Positions 47,473 through 57,143 are shown, counted from the first letter of the stretch. The stretch is DNA of 64,000 nt from VRUE01 sp963819755 (GCA_963819755.1 CAWFXB010000001.1:124001-188000), one strand, 5' to 3'. Numbers and translations: made by a program. The notes: a model not told the origin generated them from the sequence alone.

Positions 47473-48375
47473 ATGGACACCAGACACCCGATTGAGAGCC
47501 CCGCCGTGACCGAACAGAATCCAGAGCCCCAGGCAGACCCCGGGACCGACCTCGGACAGTCGCGCCCGATGGTCTCGGTGGGGGGCGAGCCCGCGGCAAA
47601 GCCCGCCAAGCGCAGCCGCGAGGTCGGCAATGTCGAGCTGCAGGGGCTCAACGCCTACTACGGCTCCAACCACGCGGTGCGCGACCTCAGTCTCGTCTTC
47701 GACTCGGCCAAGGTGACGGCGATCATCGGCCCCTCCGGTTGCGGCAAGTCGACGATGGTGCGCTGCATCAACCGCATGCACGAGGAGATCGCCGGCGCCA
47801 GGTCCGAGGGCCAGGTCCTGCTCGACGGCCTCGACCTCTACGACCCCCGCATCGACATCGTCGCCGTGCGGCGCTCGGTCGGCATGGTCTTCCAGAAGCC
47901 CAACCCGTTCCCGACGATGTCGGTGATCGACAACGTGACCGCGGGCCTGCGCCTGACCGGCGCTTCGCGTGGCGAGCTCGAGGATCGGGGCCGCGAAGCC
48001 CTGGTCGGGGCGGGCCTCTGGGACGAGGTCAAGGACCGGCTCAAGGCGCCCGGAGTCGGGCTCTCCGGCGGACAGCAGCAGCGCCTCTGCATCGCCCGGG
48101 CGCTTGCGGTCGACCCCGAGGTGCTGTTGATGGACGAGCCCTGCTCGGCGCTCGATCCGGTCGCGACGCTGCGGATCGAGGAGCTGATCGCCGAGCTCAA
48201 GCAGAGGGTGACCATCGTCATCGTCACTCACAACATGCAGCAGGCGGCTCGCGTCGCCGACACCACCGTGTTCATGCTCGACGGCGAGCTGGTCGAGGTC
48301 GGCCCCACCGACAAGCTCTTCACCAACCCCGACGACGACCGCACCGAGCAGTACGTGACCGGGAAGTTCGGTTGA
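47473..48375 (+). CDS. pstB: Phosphate ABC transporter ATP-binding protein PstB
   Basis: The ATPase of the importer: Walker A GPSGCGKST, Q-loop VFQKPNPFP specific to PstB, signature LSGGQQQRLC, Walker B VLLMDEPCSALD. It is ~50 residues longer at the N-terminus than usual (a Pro/Glu-rich segment); an internal start is possible, but GGAGTCCTAGG precedes the ATG at 47473. The 3' end overlaps phoU by 1 bp. Confidence 0.95.
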   Translation: MDTRHPIESPAVTEQNPEPQADPGTDLGQSRPMVSVGGEPAAKPAKRSREVGNVELQGLNAYYGSNHAVRDLSLVFDSAKVTAIIGPSGCGKSTMVRCINRMHEEIAGARSEGQVLLDGLDLYDPRIDIVAVRRSVGMVFQKPNPFPTMSVIDNVTAGLRLTGASRGELEDRGREALVGAGLWDEVKDRLKAPGVGLSGGQQQRLCIARALAVDPEVLLMDEPCSALDPVATLRIEELIAELKQRVTIVIVTHNMQQAARVADTTVFMLDGELVEVGPTDKLFTNPDDDRTEQYVTGKFG

Positions 48376-49061
48376 TGGCGACGGAGACCAGGACCCAGTA
48401 CCAAGAGGACCTGGACGCACTCGAGGCGAGCGCCCTCGGTGGGCTCGATCTGGTCACCGCGGCGCTGGGGCGGACGCTGGAGGCGGTCGAGCACCAGGAC
48501 GTCGAGCTGGCCCAGCTGGTGATCGCCGACGACGACCGCATCGACGGCCGCTACCTGGAGGTGCACCAGGCGCTGATCACGCTGCTCGCCACGCAGTCGC
48601 CTGTGGCCACCGACCTGCGCCTGATCTCGGCGCTTCTGCACGTGCTCAAGAACGTCGAGCGGATGGGCGACCAGTGCGTGAACATCTGCAAGGTGATCCC
48701 GCTGACCGGCAACGAGCCGCCCGCCGACGAGGAGATGGTGCGGTTGATCCTCGCCATGGGCAAACAGACCCGCACGCTGATCAGCCAGTCCAAGCGGGCC
48801 TTCGAGGACCGCAACGTCGAGATGGCGCGCGACCTCGTCCGCCAGGACGACGTGGTCGACACCCTCAACCGCGAATGCTTCGGCCTGGCGCTTGAGATCG
48901 GCGACGACCCCGACCGTCGCGAGTGGGCGATGACGATGCTGCTCGCCGCGCGTGCGATCGAGCGCATCGGTGACAACGCGGTCGACATCGGCGAGCAGGT
49001 CGCCTTCGTCGTCACGGGGCTCTTCAGGGAGTTCGAGGACGCCTCGCATCCGAGCGTGTAG
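48375..49061 (+). CDS. phoU: PhoU phosphate-signalling regulator
   Basis: PhoU links Pst transport to the phosphate two-component system and restrains uptake. Its 228 residues form two three-helix repeats, each with the metal-binding E-x-x-x-D pattern (NVERMGDQCVNI and AIERIGDNAVDIGE). Start ATG overlaps the pstB stop as TGATG. It completes the pstSCAB-phoU operon. Confidence 0.95.
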   Translation: MATETRTQYQEDLDALEASALGGLDLVTAALGRTLEAVEHQDVELAQLVIADDDRIDGRYLEVHQALITLLATQSPVATDLRLISALLHVLKNVERMGDQCVNICKVIPLTGNEPPADEEMVRLILAMGKQTRTLISQSKRAFEDRNVEMARDLVRQDDVVDTLNRECFGLALEIGDDPDRREWAMTMLLAARAIERIGDNAVDIGEQVAFVVTGLFREFEDASHPSV

Positions 49062-49097
49062 GCACGCTCCGGGTTGAGATCCGGGCGGTCTGGGAAC

Positions 49098-50024
49098 ATG
49101 ACGACCGAGTCCGGGATGCTCTGCGCCGCCATAGACATTGGGTCCAATACCACGCGCCTGCTCGTTGCTGAGCCGGTCGATGGACAGTTGAAGAAGGTGA
49201 TGGAGCAGCGGGCCTACACGCGGATCAACAAGGCGATCCGCGATTCGGGCGAGATTCCGGCCGAGAAGGCCTCGGAGGTCGCCGAGGTCGTGGCGACGCA
49301 GGTGCGGCTGGCGCGCGAGCTCGGGGCGGAGACGATCCGTGCGGTGGCGACCGCGGCCGTCCGCGAAGCGAGCAACGGCGCTGTCGTCGCCAAGCAGATC
49401 GGTGACGGGGCGGGCGTTCCCGTCGAGATCCTCTCTGAGCAGGAGGAGGGGAGGCTCTCTTTCATCGGCGCCACCAAAACGCTCGGCCACCCGGTCGACG
49501 GCCTGGTCGGCGTCGTCGACGTCGGCGGTGGCTCGACCGAGGTCATCCTCGGCACCGTCCCCGGCGGTGTCCAGGAGGTCCGCTCCTGGCGTGTCGGCTC
49601 CGGCGTGCTGGCCGACGAGCTGATCGCCTCGGATCCGCCCTCGGCGGCCGAGGTCCGCAAGATTCGCGACCGGATCGACGATCTCTTCGCCGACGTGGAG
49701 ATCGAGCAACCCACTCAGGCAGTCGCGGTCGGCGGCAGCGCGACCTCGCTGCGCCGCCTGGTCGGGGCGGTGCTGGAGTACGAGACGCTGGAGCGGGGGA
49801 TACGCGTCCTCTGCGGCGATCCTGCCGCTGACGTCGCGCGTCGCTTCGAGCTCGATCCCGAACGGGTGCGCATCCTCGCCACCGGCGTGCTGCTGCTGGA
49901 GAAACTCTCCGAGTTGCTTGGGCAGCCGTTGCAGATTGGCAAGGGTGGCCTTCGCGAGGGCGTCGTCCTCGATCAGCTCAACGGCAACGCCAATGGTTCC
50001 TCGCCGGAGCGGTTGGCGGCCTAA
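49098..50024 (+). CDS. Exopolyphosphatase / guanosine pentaphosphatase (Ppx/GppA)
   Basis: An ASKHA-fold phosphatase that trims polyphosphate or pppGpp. 308 residues from ATG 49098, chosen because GGGAAC precedes it and the domain begins soon after (CAAIDIGSNTTRLLVAE). Other marks: IRAVATAAVREASN, GVVDVGGGSTEVI and AVAVGGSATSL. It has only the two N-terminal domains, as in short actinobacterial Ppx. A family B repeat starts at its stop. Its neighbours ppk and the CHAD gene favour polyphosphate as substrate. Confidence 0.92.
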   Translation: MTTESGMLCAAIDIGSNTTRLLVAEPVDGQLKKVMEQRAYTRINKAIRDSGEIPAEKASEVAEVVATQVRLARELGAETIRAVATAAVREASNGAVVAKQIGDGAGVPVEILSEQEEGRLSFIGATKTLGHPVDGLVGVVDVGGGSTEVILGTVPGGVQEVRSWRVGSGVLADELIASDPPSAAEVRKIRDRIDDLFADVEIEQPTQAVAVGGSATSLRRLVGAVLEYETLERGIRVLCGDPAADVARRFELDPERVRILATGVLLLEKLSELLGQPLQIGKGGLREGVVLDQLNGNANGSSPERLAA

Positions 50025-50135
50025 AGCCATCCGGCAGGGCTTCCACTTAACTTTTTCGGTGTGTCGCCGGTGGGCTGTCGCCCGTAGCTGGCACCGAAAA
50101 AGTACAAGACGTTCCAGCCCTACCGGATGGCTTTA
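50022..50135. repeat. Family B inverted-repeat element, copy 2 (downstream of ppx)
   Basis: Outer arms 50022-50045 and 50111-50135 pair around TAAAGCCATCCGG; the inner stem ACTTTTTCGGTG (50050-50061) pairs perfectly with 50092-50103. Core sequence is shared with the copy at 13885 while the arms differ and co-vary. It overlaps the last codon of ppx. TAGGCT (50134-50139) at its edge is 6 nt before the next GTG. Confidence 0.82.
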
Positions 50136-50145
50136 GGCTGAGTGC

Positions 50146-51063
50146 GTGGCGCGTGCACAGGACGTACCTGGGTTCGATTGCGAGGAGACGTTCTCGGCTT
50201 CGGCTGAGCGGGTGGTGGCGGTACGGGCTGCCGAGGTTTTCGAGCACTCGGATGGGGTTCTTGACGTCGAGGAAATCGAGGCGCTGCACGACATGCGGGT
50301 TGCTACGCGGCGGCTGCGGGCCGCGCTTGAGGTGTTTGCACCCTGTTTTCCGGCCAAGCGTCACCGCAAGGCGCTTAAGAAGGTCAAGGCGCTGGCCGAC
50401 GCGCTTGGCGAGCGTCGCGATCGCGACATCGCGATCGAGTTCCTGGTCGGGTTCGCTAAGGAGGCGCCTGAGGCTGACGGCGCCGCGATCAGGGCGTTGA
50501 TCGAGCGCCTTCGCCGCGAGCAGCGCCAGGCGAACGAGGAGCTGGTGCCCTTCCTTAAGGACAAGCGCCTGAAGAAGCTGCGCAGCCGCCTGCGCAAGCT
50601 GGTCAAGGCGGCGAAACGGTGAAGCCGCGCGTGGTCGAGGGCCTCGACCCGGCGGCGCCGCTGCGTCCCAACGCCGAGCGGATCGTGCGCACGCGCCTCG
50701 AGGAGCTGCGCTCGCTGGCGCCGGCCGCGCTCGAAGCCGTCGGCGGCGACGGCCCAGCACGACATGCGGATCGCCGCCAAGCGACTGCGTTATGTGCTTG
50801 AGATCACCGGGCCATGCTTCGGGCCGGAGGCGAAGGCCACCCGCGATGCCGCCAAGCGGCTGCAGGGCGTGCTGGGCGAGATCCACGACTGCGACGTGAT
50901 GCTGGCCCGAGGGGAGGGCATCGAGTCGCTGTGCACTCTGCTTCACACCCGCCGCGAGTTGCTCTTCCGTCAGTTCAGCGATCTCTGGCAGGCGGTTTCA
51001 CCGACTCTTCACACCTTTTCCCTGCTCAGGGGCGAATCTGGAGGTGACCTGAACGATAGATAG
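50146..51063 (+). pseudogene. CHAD-domain protein, broken by frameshifts
   Basis: CHAD proteins bind polyphosphate through conserved histidines and basic helices. Three pieces in successive frames build one CHAD protein: 50146-50622 (EIEALHDMRVATRRLRAALE, then ALGERRDRDIAIE), 50619-~50745 (GLDPAAPLRPNAERIVRTRL, then LAPAALEA), and ~50752-51063 (HDMRIAAKRLRYVLEIT, then LGEIHDCDVML, then ARREL-like LHTRRELLF). Frame changes near 50620 and 50745-50760 are needed, and a few residues around the second are lost. A native two-gene split at 50619 (GTGA overlap) is possible for the first break. It lies between ppx and ppk, matching a polyphosphate role. Confidence 0.75.
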
Positions 51064-51077
51064 AGAGGAAGGCACCG

Positions 51078-53348
51078 ATGACTTCCCGAGTAGATATGCA
51101 CTGCCACTCCACCGCCTCGCAGCTTTCGCGGCTCGGCGTTCAACGTTCTCTCGGCCTGCCCGAGTGCGCGACGCCGCCCGAGGAGGTCTACGCGCTGGCC
51201 AAGCGACGGGGGATGGCCTTCGTCACGATCACCGACCACGACACGATCGACGGCTGCCTCGAGTTGGCCGGCCGTCCCGACTGCTTCGTCTCCGAGGAGC
51301 TGACCGCTCGCTTCGCCGGCGAGCCCCAGGCGGTGCACGTCCTCTGTTACGGGATCGATCCCGGGGACCACGAGTGGCTGCAGGCACACGCCGGCGACGT
51401 CGAGGCCTGCGCCGCATACCTTCACGAGGGGGAGATCGCCTGCGCCCTGGCGCATCCCTTCTACAACGTCGCGGCGCCGCTGGCGCCGCGCCACCGCCGC
51501 CGCCTCGCCGAGCTCTTCCCGATCTGGGAGGTACGCAACGGCTCGCGCGCCGCGGAGCTGAACATGCCCGCCGTGGTCTACGTCGAGACCAACGGCAGCA
51601 CGGGGATCGGTGGCTCCGACGATCACGCCGGCGTGGACATCGGCCGCACCTACACCGAGGTGCCGTCTGCCTCCACGCCGGAAGAGTTTCTCTCGAGCAT
51701 GCGTCGCGGCGAGGCGACGGCCCGCGGCGAGCAGGGCAGCGCCGCCAAGTGGGCGCATGCGGCGATGGCACTGGCGACCCGGGCATTGGCGCTCGATGCG
51801 ACGGCCGCCGCCGATCGCGCGCCCGATCCGGCCACGGTGCTGAAGATCGCCCAGCGCGTGGTCGGCCATGGGGCCGCCCGCGAGGGGGCGGTTGCCGCCG
51901 ATATCGGCCCCGACGACGCCCGCGCGCTGCTCGAGTCCTGGCTGGGCTCGATCGGCATCGAGCTGCGCGGCCGCGAGCTGATCGACCACCTCCAAGCGGA
52001 GGAGTTCTCGCACGCCGATCTCTACCGCCGCGCCCGTCGCATCCACGACCGCCGCCTGCGCGGGGCGATCGCCACGGGGACGGGAGCTATCGCTCGCGGT
52101 GACGTGCAGACGGCCGTGAGCGGCATCTTCGAAGCATTGCTTCCGGCGATTCCCTACGCGCCGCCGGCCATATTCCTCGGCGCCGAGAAGGCGAAGCTGG
52201 CCGGGCGCTCTGGCGAGCGCCCCCGGGTTGCGCTGATCGCCGACGGAATCGAGGCGATGCACGGCGTCACCCACACGATCGAGCAGATCCGCGAGCGTGG
52301 CGTGCCCGGCTTCGAGGTCGAGGTGGTCGGCACCGACCCGGGGGTCGACCGGCGGCTGCCCGCCGCCACGTCGCTGCAGGTCCCCTTCTATGAGGGGATG
52401 ACCCTCGGGGTCCCCGGCCTGCCCGATCTGGCTGAGACCCTTGCCGAGGGTCGCTACGACCTGGTTCACGTCACCGCGCCCGGTCCGGCCGGTGTCGCCG
52501 CCTCGCTGCTCAGCCGGATTTCCGCAACGCCGCTGCTCGCCAGCTACCACACCGAGCTCGCCGTCTACGCCGGCATGCGCAGCGGCGACGACGGCCTCGA
52601 GGCGATCTCCAGGGCCGCCCTCGGCGCCTTCTACACGGCCCCCTCGCGGGTCCTCTCGCCGAGCCCGGCCGCGGACCGCTCGCTGCTGGGCCTCGGCGCC
52701 GCGGAGGGCCGCATCGACCGCTGGGAGCGCGGCGTCGACACCGACCGCTTCAGCCCCGAGAAGGCCGACCGGGGCGCCTTCCCCGGTGATCTGCGGGTCC
52801 TCTACGCGGGCCGCCTCACCCGCGAGAAGGGGGTCGATCTGCTCGCCGAGAGCTTCCTGCGGGCGCGCGTCGTCGAGCCGCGCCTGCATCTGCTGCTTGC
52901 CGGCGGCGGTCCCGAGGAGGGCGAGCTGCGCGCCCGGCTCGGTGAGCACGCGACCTTCCTCGGCTGGCTCAAGGGCGACGACCTCGCTCGTGCCTACGCC
53001 AGCGCCGACCTCTTCCTCTTCTGCTCACGCACCGACACCTATGGCCAGGTGGTCCTGGAGGCGGGCGCCAGCGGCCTGCCGGTCGTCGCGGTCGGCGAAG
53101 GGGGGCCGGCGGCGCTGATCGAGAACCGCCACACCGGGATCCTCTGCCAGCCTGACGCCGATCACATTGCGGGGGCGGTACTGCAGCTCACCGCGTCTCC
53201 GGCGCTGCGCCGCCGCCTCGGCGAGGCAGCGCAGGGCGTTGCGGCGACCCGCTCCTGGGCGCGCGCCATGGAGCAGCTCGGGAACGGCTACCGGCGGGCT
53301 CTCGCCGAGCCCGCGGCGAGCAGGCAAGCTCCTTCCCGAGCGGCCTGA
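51078..53348 (+). CDS. PHP phosphoesterase - GT4 glycosyltransferase fusion
   Basis: 756 residues joining two enzymes. The N-terminal PHP domain (about 1-220) has DMHCHST (H8, H10), TITDHDTIDG, ALAHPFYN and GGSDDHAGVDIG, the metal-binding set of PHP phosphoesterases. A helical linker follows (about 220-385). The C-terminal part (about 390-745) is a GT4 glycosyltransferase: GVTHTIEQI acceptor side, LVHVTAPGPAG, LYAGRLTREKGVDLL, LFLFCSRTDTYGQVVLEAGASGLPVV. It probably transfers a nucleotide sugar to a lipid or sugar acceptor and may also remove a phosphate. GAGGAAGG precedes the ATG. Substrates are not known. Confidence 0.85.
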   Translation: MTSRVDMHCHSTASQLSRLGVQRSLGLPECATPPEEVYALAKRRGMAFVTITDHDTIDGCLELAGRPDCFVSEELTARFAGEPQAVHVLCYGIDPGDHEWLQAHAGDVEACAAYLHEGEIACALAHPFYNVAAPLAPRHRRRLAELFPIWEVRNGSRAAELNMPAVVYVETNGSTGIGGSDDHAGVDIGRTYTEVPSASTPEEFLSSMRRGEATARGEQGSAAKWAHAAMALATRALALDATAAADRAPDPATVLKIAQRVVGHGAAREGAVAADIGPDDARALLESWLGSIGIELRGRELIDHLQAEEFSHADLYRRARRIHDRRLRGAIATGTGAIARGDVQTAVSGIFEALLPAIPYAPPAIFLGAEKAKLAGRSGERPRVALIADGIEAMHGVTHTIEQIRERGVPGFEVEVVGTDPGVDRRLPAATSLQVPFYEGMTLGVPGLPDLAETLAEGRYDLVHVTAPGPAGVAASLLSRISATPLLASYHTELAVYAGMRSGDDGLEAISRAALGAFYTAPSRVLSPSPAADRSLLGLGAAEGRIDRWERGVDTDRFSPEKADRGAFPGDLRVLYAGRLTREKGVDLLAESFLRARVVEPRLHLLLAGGGPEEGELRARLGEHATFLGWLKGDDLARAYASADLFLFCSRTDTYGQVVLEAGASGLPVVAVGEGGPAALIENRHTGILCQPDADHIAGAVLQLTASPALRRRLGEAAQGVAATRSWARAMEQLGNGYRRALAEPAASRQAPSRAA

Positions 53349-53368
53349 GGCACGGGGGAGGGAAAGGG

Positions 53369-55474
53369 GTGCGGCAGTACGATTGGCCGATCGACGATCC
53401 CGCCCTCTATTTCAACCGCGAGCTTTCCTGGCTCGACTTCAACCAGCGCGTTCTGGAGCTGGCCGAGGACCCGCAGGTGCCACTGTTGGAGAGGGTCAGG
53501 TTCTGCGCGATCTACGCCTCCAACCTGGACGAGTTCTTCATGGTCCGCGTAGCCGGGCTGTTCGACCAGCTCGACGCTGGGATCGATGCCCACGGTCCCG
53601 ACGGGCTGCCGCCGAGGGAACAGATCGACGCGATCCAGCCGCGGGTGCTGGAGCTGGACACCCGTCTGCACAGCTGCTTCAACGGGACGTTGCGCCCGGC
53701 GCTGGAGGAGCACGGCGTCCGGATCGTCTCGCTCGAGACCGCGAGCGAGGAGGAGCGGCGCGAAATCGACACCCGCTTCCACGAGCAGGTGTTTCCGGCC
53801 CTGACCCCGCTCGTGGTCGGGCTCGGGCGCCCCTTCCCTTACATCTCCAACCTCTCGCTCAGCCTCGGCGTGCTGCTGCGCGACCCCGACAGCGGCACCG
53901 AGATCATCGCCCGCGTCAAGGTGCCGAAGGAGCTGCTCGGCCGCTTCCTGCGGGTGGGCGAGCGCAACGAGGTCTTCGTGCCCCTGGAGGAGGCGATCGC
54001 GGCCAACCTCGACGCGCTCTTCCCCGGTGCCGAGGTGGTCGATCACGGCTACTTCCGCGTCACCCGCGATGCCGACTTCACGATCTCAGACGAGGCCGAC
54101 GACCTGCTCCAGGCGGTCCAGGACGAGCTGCGCCGCCGCCGTTTCGGCGAGGTCGTGCGGCTGGAGGTGGCGGCGGGGATGAACGCCAAGCTGCGCGGCC
54201 AGCTGATCGATGCGCTTGGGCTCGAAGACCGCGAGGTCTACGACGTCGACGGCCTGATCGACCTGGCGGACCTGGGCGACGTCGTCGACGCCGCCGGCAG
54301 CCACCCCGAGCTGCGCTACGAGCCCTGGACCCCGGTGACCCAGCCGCGCCTGCAGGGTGAGGACGATGAGCCGGCCGACATGTTCGCGGCGATCCGACAG
54401 GGCGACATCCTCGTCCACCATCCCTATGACTCCTTCGCCAGCTCGGTAGAGCGCTTCGTCGTGCAGGCGGTCGCCGACCCCGACGTGTTGGCGATCAAGC
54501 AGACGGTGTACCGGACCAGCGACGACTCGCCGTTGGTGCCGGCGCTGATCCGCGCCTCCGAACGCGGCAAGCAGGCGGTCTGCATGGTCGAGCTGAAAGC
54601 CCGCTTCGACGAGGAGGCGAACATCCACTGGGCGAAGTCGATGGAGGAGGCGGGAGTTCACGTCGTCTACGGCATCCCGGGACTGAAGACGCACGTGAAG
54701 GCGATCCTCGTCGCCCGCCGCGAGGGCGACCGGGTGCGCGAGTACGTCCACATCGGCACCGGCAACTACAACCCGACCACCGCTCGCCTCTACACCGATC
54801 TCGGCCTCTTCACCGCCGATCCGGAGATCGGTGCCGACGTCGCCGAGATGTTCAACTTCCTCACCGGCTACGGCCGCCCGGACGGCTACCGCAAGCTGCT
54901 GGTCTCGCCGACGACGATGCGCGACAGCATCCTCGGCGAGATCGAGGCGACGATCGAGGCTCACCGCGCCGGCGAAGAGGCGCGGATCGCGCTGAAGATG
55001 AACGCGCTGGTCGACGCGCGCTGCATCCAGGCCCTCTACGAGGCGTCGCAGGCGGGGGTCCGGGTCGACCTCAACGTGCGTGGCGTCTGCTGCCTGCGAC
55101 CCGGTGTGCCGGGGGTTTCGGAGAATATCCGCGTCGTCTCGATCGTCGGCCGTTTCCTCGAGCACTCGCGCATCTACGCCTTCCTGCGCGGCGAGGAGGC
55201 CCGCGTGCTGACCGGCTCGGCGGATCTGATGCCGCGCAATCTCGACAGCCGGGTCGAGCTCGTCGCCCCGATCGAGGACGAGGCGCTGCGGGCCGAACTG
55301 CTCGACGTCCTCGAGCTCTGCTTCGCCGAGAACGCCAATGCCTGGGAGTTGGACAGCGACGGTGTATGGACCCGCCTCGAGGTGCCTGCCGGGGAGCGGC
55401 ACAGCGTGCAGGAGGAGCTACGCTCGCGCCACGGCGCTCGTGCCGGAGAGCAGTTCGCGACGACGACGGGCTGA
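53369..55474 (+). CDS. ppk: Polyphosphate kinase 1
   Basis: PPK1 makes inorganic polyphosphate from ATP at the inner membrane. The 701 residues show ELSWLDFNQRVLELA and YASNLDEFFMVRVAGL (N-terminal and head domains), VYRTSDDSPLVPAL, the autophosphorylated His in GLKTHVKAIL, the VHIGTGNYNPTTARLYTD loop with the second His, and SADLMPRNLDSRVEL. The GTG start has a purine-rich GGGGAGGGAAAGG upstream. It lies in the phosphate cluster with ppx, CHAD and pit. Confidence 0.97.
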   Translation: MRQYDWPIDDPALYFNRELSWLDFNQRVLELAEDPQVPLLERVRFCAIYASNLDEFFMVRVAGLFDQLDAGIDAHGPDGLPPREQIDAIQPRVLELDTRLHSCFNGTLRPALEEHGVRIVSLETASEEERREIDTRFHEQVFPALTPLVVGLGRPFPYISNLSLSLGVLLRDPDSGTEIIARVKVPKELLGRFLRVGERNEVFVPLEEAIAANLDALFPGAEVVDHGYFRVTRDADFTISDEADDLLQAVQDELRRRRFGEVVRLEVAAGMNAKLRGQLIDALGLEDREVYDVDGLIDLADLGDVVDAAGSHPELRYEPWTPVTQPRLQGEDDEPADMFAAIRQGDILVHHPYDSFASSVERFVVQAVADPDVLAIKQTVYRTSDDSPLVPALIRASERGKQAVCMVELKARFDEEANIHWAKSMEEAGVHVVYGIPGLKTHVKAILVARREGDRVREYVHIGTGNYNPTTARLYTDLGLFTADPEIGADVAEMFNFLTGYGRPDGYRKLLVSPTTMRDSILGEIEATIEAHRAGEEARIALKMNALVDARCIQALYEASQAGVRVDLNVRGVCCLRPGVPGVSENIRVVSIVGRFLEHSRIYAFLRGEEARVLTGSADLMPRNLDSRVELVAPIEDEALRAELLDVLELCFAENANAWELDSDGVWTRLEVPAGERHSVQEELRSRHGARAGEQFATTTG

Positions 55475-55512
55475 GTCGGCGGCGAGGCGACTCGGGACAC
55501 TAGGATTCGCCG

Positions 55513-56133
55513 ATGGCACGCCTCTCGTTCCTACCTCGGGACAGCATTTTCTTCGAGCTCTTCATCGAGGCCGGCCAGAACACGCTGCAGGCGGCGCGCC
55601 TGCTCGACAAGATGATGGGAAGCTGGCCCGACGACAGCGGCCTTGGCCGCGAGATCCTCAAGGCCGAGCAGGAGGGCGACAGGATCACCCACGACATCAT
55701 CCAGCGGCTCAACTCGACCTTCGTCACGCCGATCGACCGCGAGGACATCTACGGGCTCGCGACCCGCATGGACGACATCGTCGACTACACCGAGGAGGCG
55801 GCGGACTTCCTCGGTCTCTACCAGATAGAGGCGCCGATGGCGCAGTCGCAGGCGCTGACCAAGGTTCTCGTCGGAGCCTGTGAGCAGCTCGCCGCGGGGC
55901 TGGAGAACCTGCGCAGCTTCAAGGATCTGGAGCGCTACTGGATCGAGATACACAGGCTCGAGAACGAGGGCGACAGGATCTCCCGCGACGCGGTCGCCTC
56001 GCTCTTCTCGAACGGGATCGATCCGATGGTCGTGATCCGCTGGAAGGACATGTTCGCGGTGCTCGAGAACGCGATCGACGCTACGGAGACCGCGGCCCAG
56101 ATCCTCGAGGGCATAGTCATCAAGAACGCGTGA
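55513..56133 (+). CDS. DUF47 family PhoU-like protein (Pit accessory)
   Basis: 206 residues of helical PhoU-like fold; family members are coupled to Pit transporters and modulate them. Marks: FFELFIEAGQNTLQAARLL, EQEGDRITHDIIQRLNSTFVTPIDREDI, and ENEGDRISRDAVASLF. ATG at 55513 follows TAGGAT (55501-55506) by 6 nt, a leaderless-type promoter. It overlaps the pit start by 4 bp. Confidence 0.93.
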   Translation: MARLSFLPRDSIFFELFIEAGQNTLQAARLLDKMMGSWPDDSGLGREILKAEQEGDRITHDIIQRLNSTFVTPIDREDIYGLATRMDDIVDYTEEAADFLGLYQIEAPMAQSQALTKVLVGACEQLAAGLENLRSFKDLERYWIEIHRLENEGDRISRDAVASLFSNGIDPMVVIRWKDMFAVLENAIDATETAAQILEGIVIKNA

Positions 56134-57134
56134 GCGGCGACCTCGCAATGGTGCTGGTGGTCGCGGCGGCGCTTGCCTTCGCCTTCAGCAACGGCTTTCA
56201 CGACACCTTCGACCTGATCTCGACCGCCGTCTCCACCGGGGCGGCGCCGCCCCAGGCGGCGATAGCGGCGGCTGCCCTGCTCAACTTCGCCGGTGCGTTC
56301 ATCTCCGTTGCCGTGGCGGCGACGATCGCCCACGACGTCGTCGAGGCCGCCTCGATCGCTCCTGTCGTCGTCTTCACCGGCCTGCTCGGGGCGATTGCCT
56401 GGAACCTCGCGACCTGGCGGCTTGGCTTGCCGTCGAGCTCCTCGCACGCGCTGATCGGCGGGCTCTTGGGGGCATCGGTGGCGGCCGCGGGGTCGGATGC
56501 GTTGGTCGGGGGCGGGGTGCTCGACAAGGTGCTGATCCCGGCCCTGCTTGCGCCGCTTGCCGCCTTCCTGCTTGCCGTTTGCGCGATCGCTGTCGTCTAC
56601 CGTCTTTTCGGCCAGCGACGTCCGGGGCCGGTGACGCGGGGGTTTCGCCGTGCCCAGCTGCTCTCGGGAAGCCTGCTCGCGCTTGCCCACGGCGCCAACG
56701 ACGCGCAGAAGACGATGGGCGTGATCGCCTTGGCGCTGATCGCAAACGGCAGCCTTGGCGCAACCGCCGACCCGCCCTTCTGGGTGGTCGTCACGGCTGC
56801 TACGGCACTGGCTCTTGGCACCTGGGCCGGCGGCTTGCGGGTGATGCGGGGTCGGGGAACACGGATCATCGAGATGGACGCCGCGCAGGGTTTTGCGGCC
56901 CAGGGTGCGGGGGCCGCGACGATTCTTGCCGCGTCGTTCCTCGGCTTTCCGATCTCCTCGACGCACGCGATCAGCGGTGGCGTGATGGGCGCCGGCGCGG
57001 CGAAACGAGTCTCGGCGGTCCGCTGGGGCGTGGCCGGCAACATCGTCGTCGCCTGGCTGTTGACCCTGCCGGCGGCCGCGGCCATCGGGGCGGCTGCATA
57101 CGGAATCGCCTGGATCCTGGGGCTCGGGGCGTAA
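56130..57134 (+). CDS. pit: Low-affinity inorganic phosphate transporter (Pit family)
   Basis: A proton/metal-phosphate symporter of 334 residues and about ten membrane segments. The inverted-repeat signature motifs are FSNGFHDTFDLIS and ALAHGANDAQKTMGVIALAL, with LGLPSSSSHALIGGLLG and FPISSTHAISGGVMGAG. The GTG start is coupled to the DUF47 gene. Its TAA stop forms the first three bases of the next gene's TAAGCT hexamer. Confidence 0.94.
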   Translation: MSGDLAMVLVVAAALAFAFSNGFHDTFDLISTAVSTGAAPPQAAIAAAALLNFAGAFISVAVAATIAHDVVEAASIAPVVVFTGLLGAIAWNLATWRLGLPSSSSHALIGGLLGASVAAAGSDALVGGGVLDKVLIPALLAPLAAFLLAVCAIAVVYRLFGQRRPGPVTRGFRRAQLLSGSLLALAHGANDAQKTMGVIALALIANGSLGATADPPFWVVVTAATALALGTWAGGLRVMRGRGTRIIEMDAAQGFAAQGAGAATILAASFLGFPISSTHAISGGVMGAGAAKRVSAVRWGVAGNIVVAWLLTLPAAAAIGAAAYGIAWILGLGA

Positions 57135-57143
57135 GCTTTCTCT

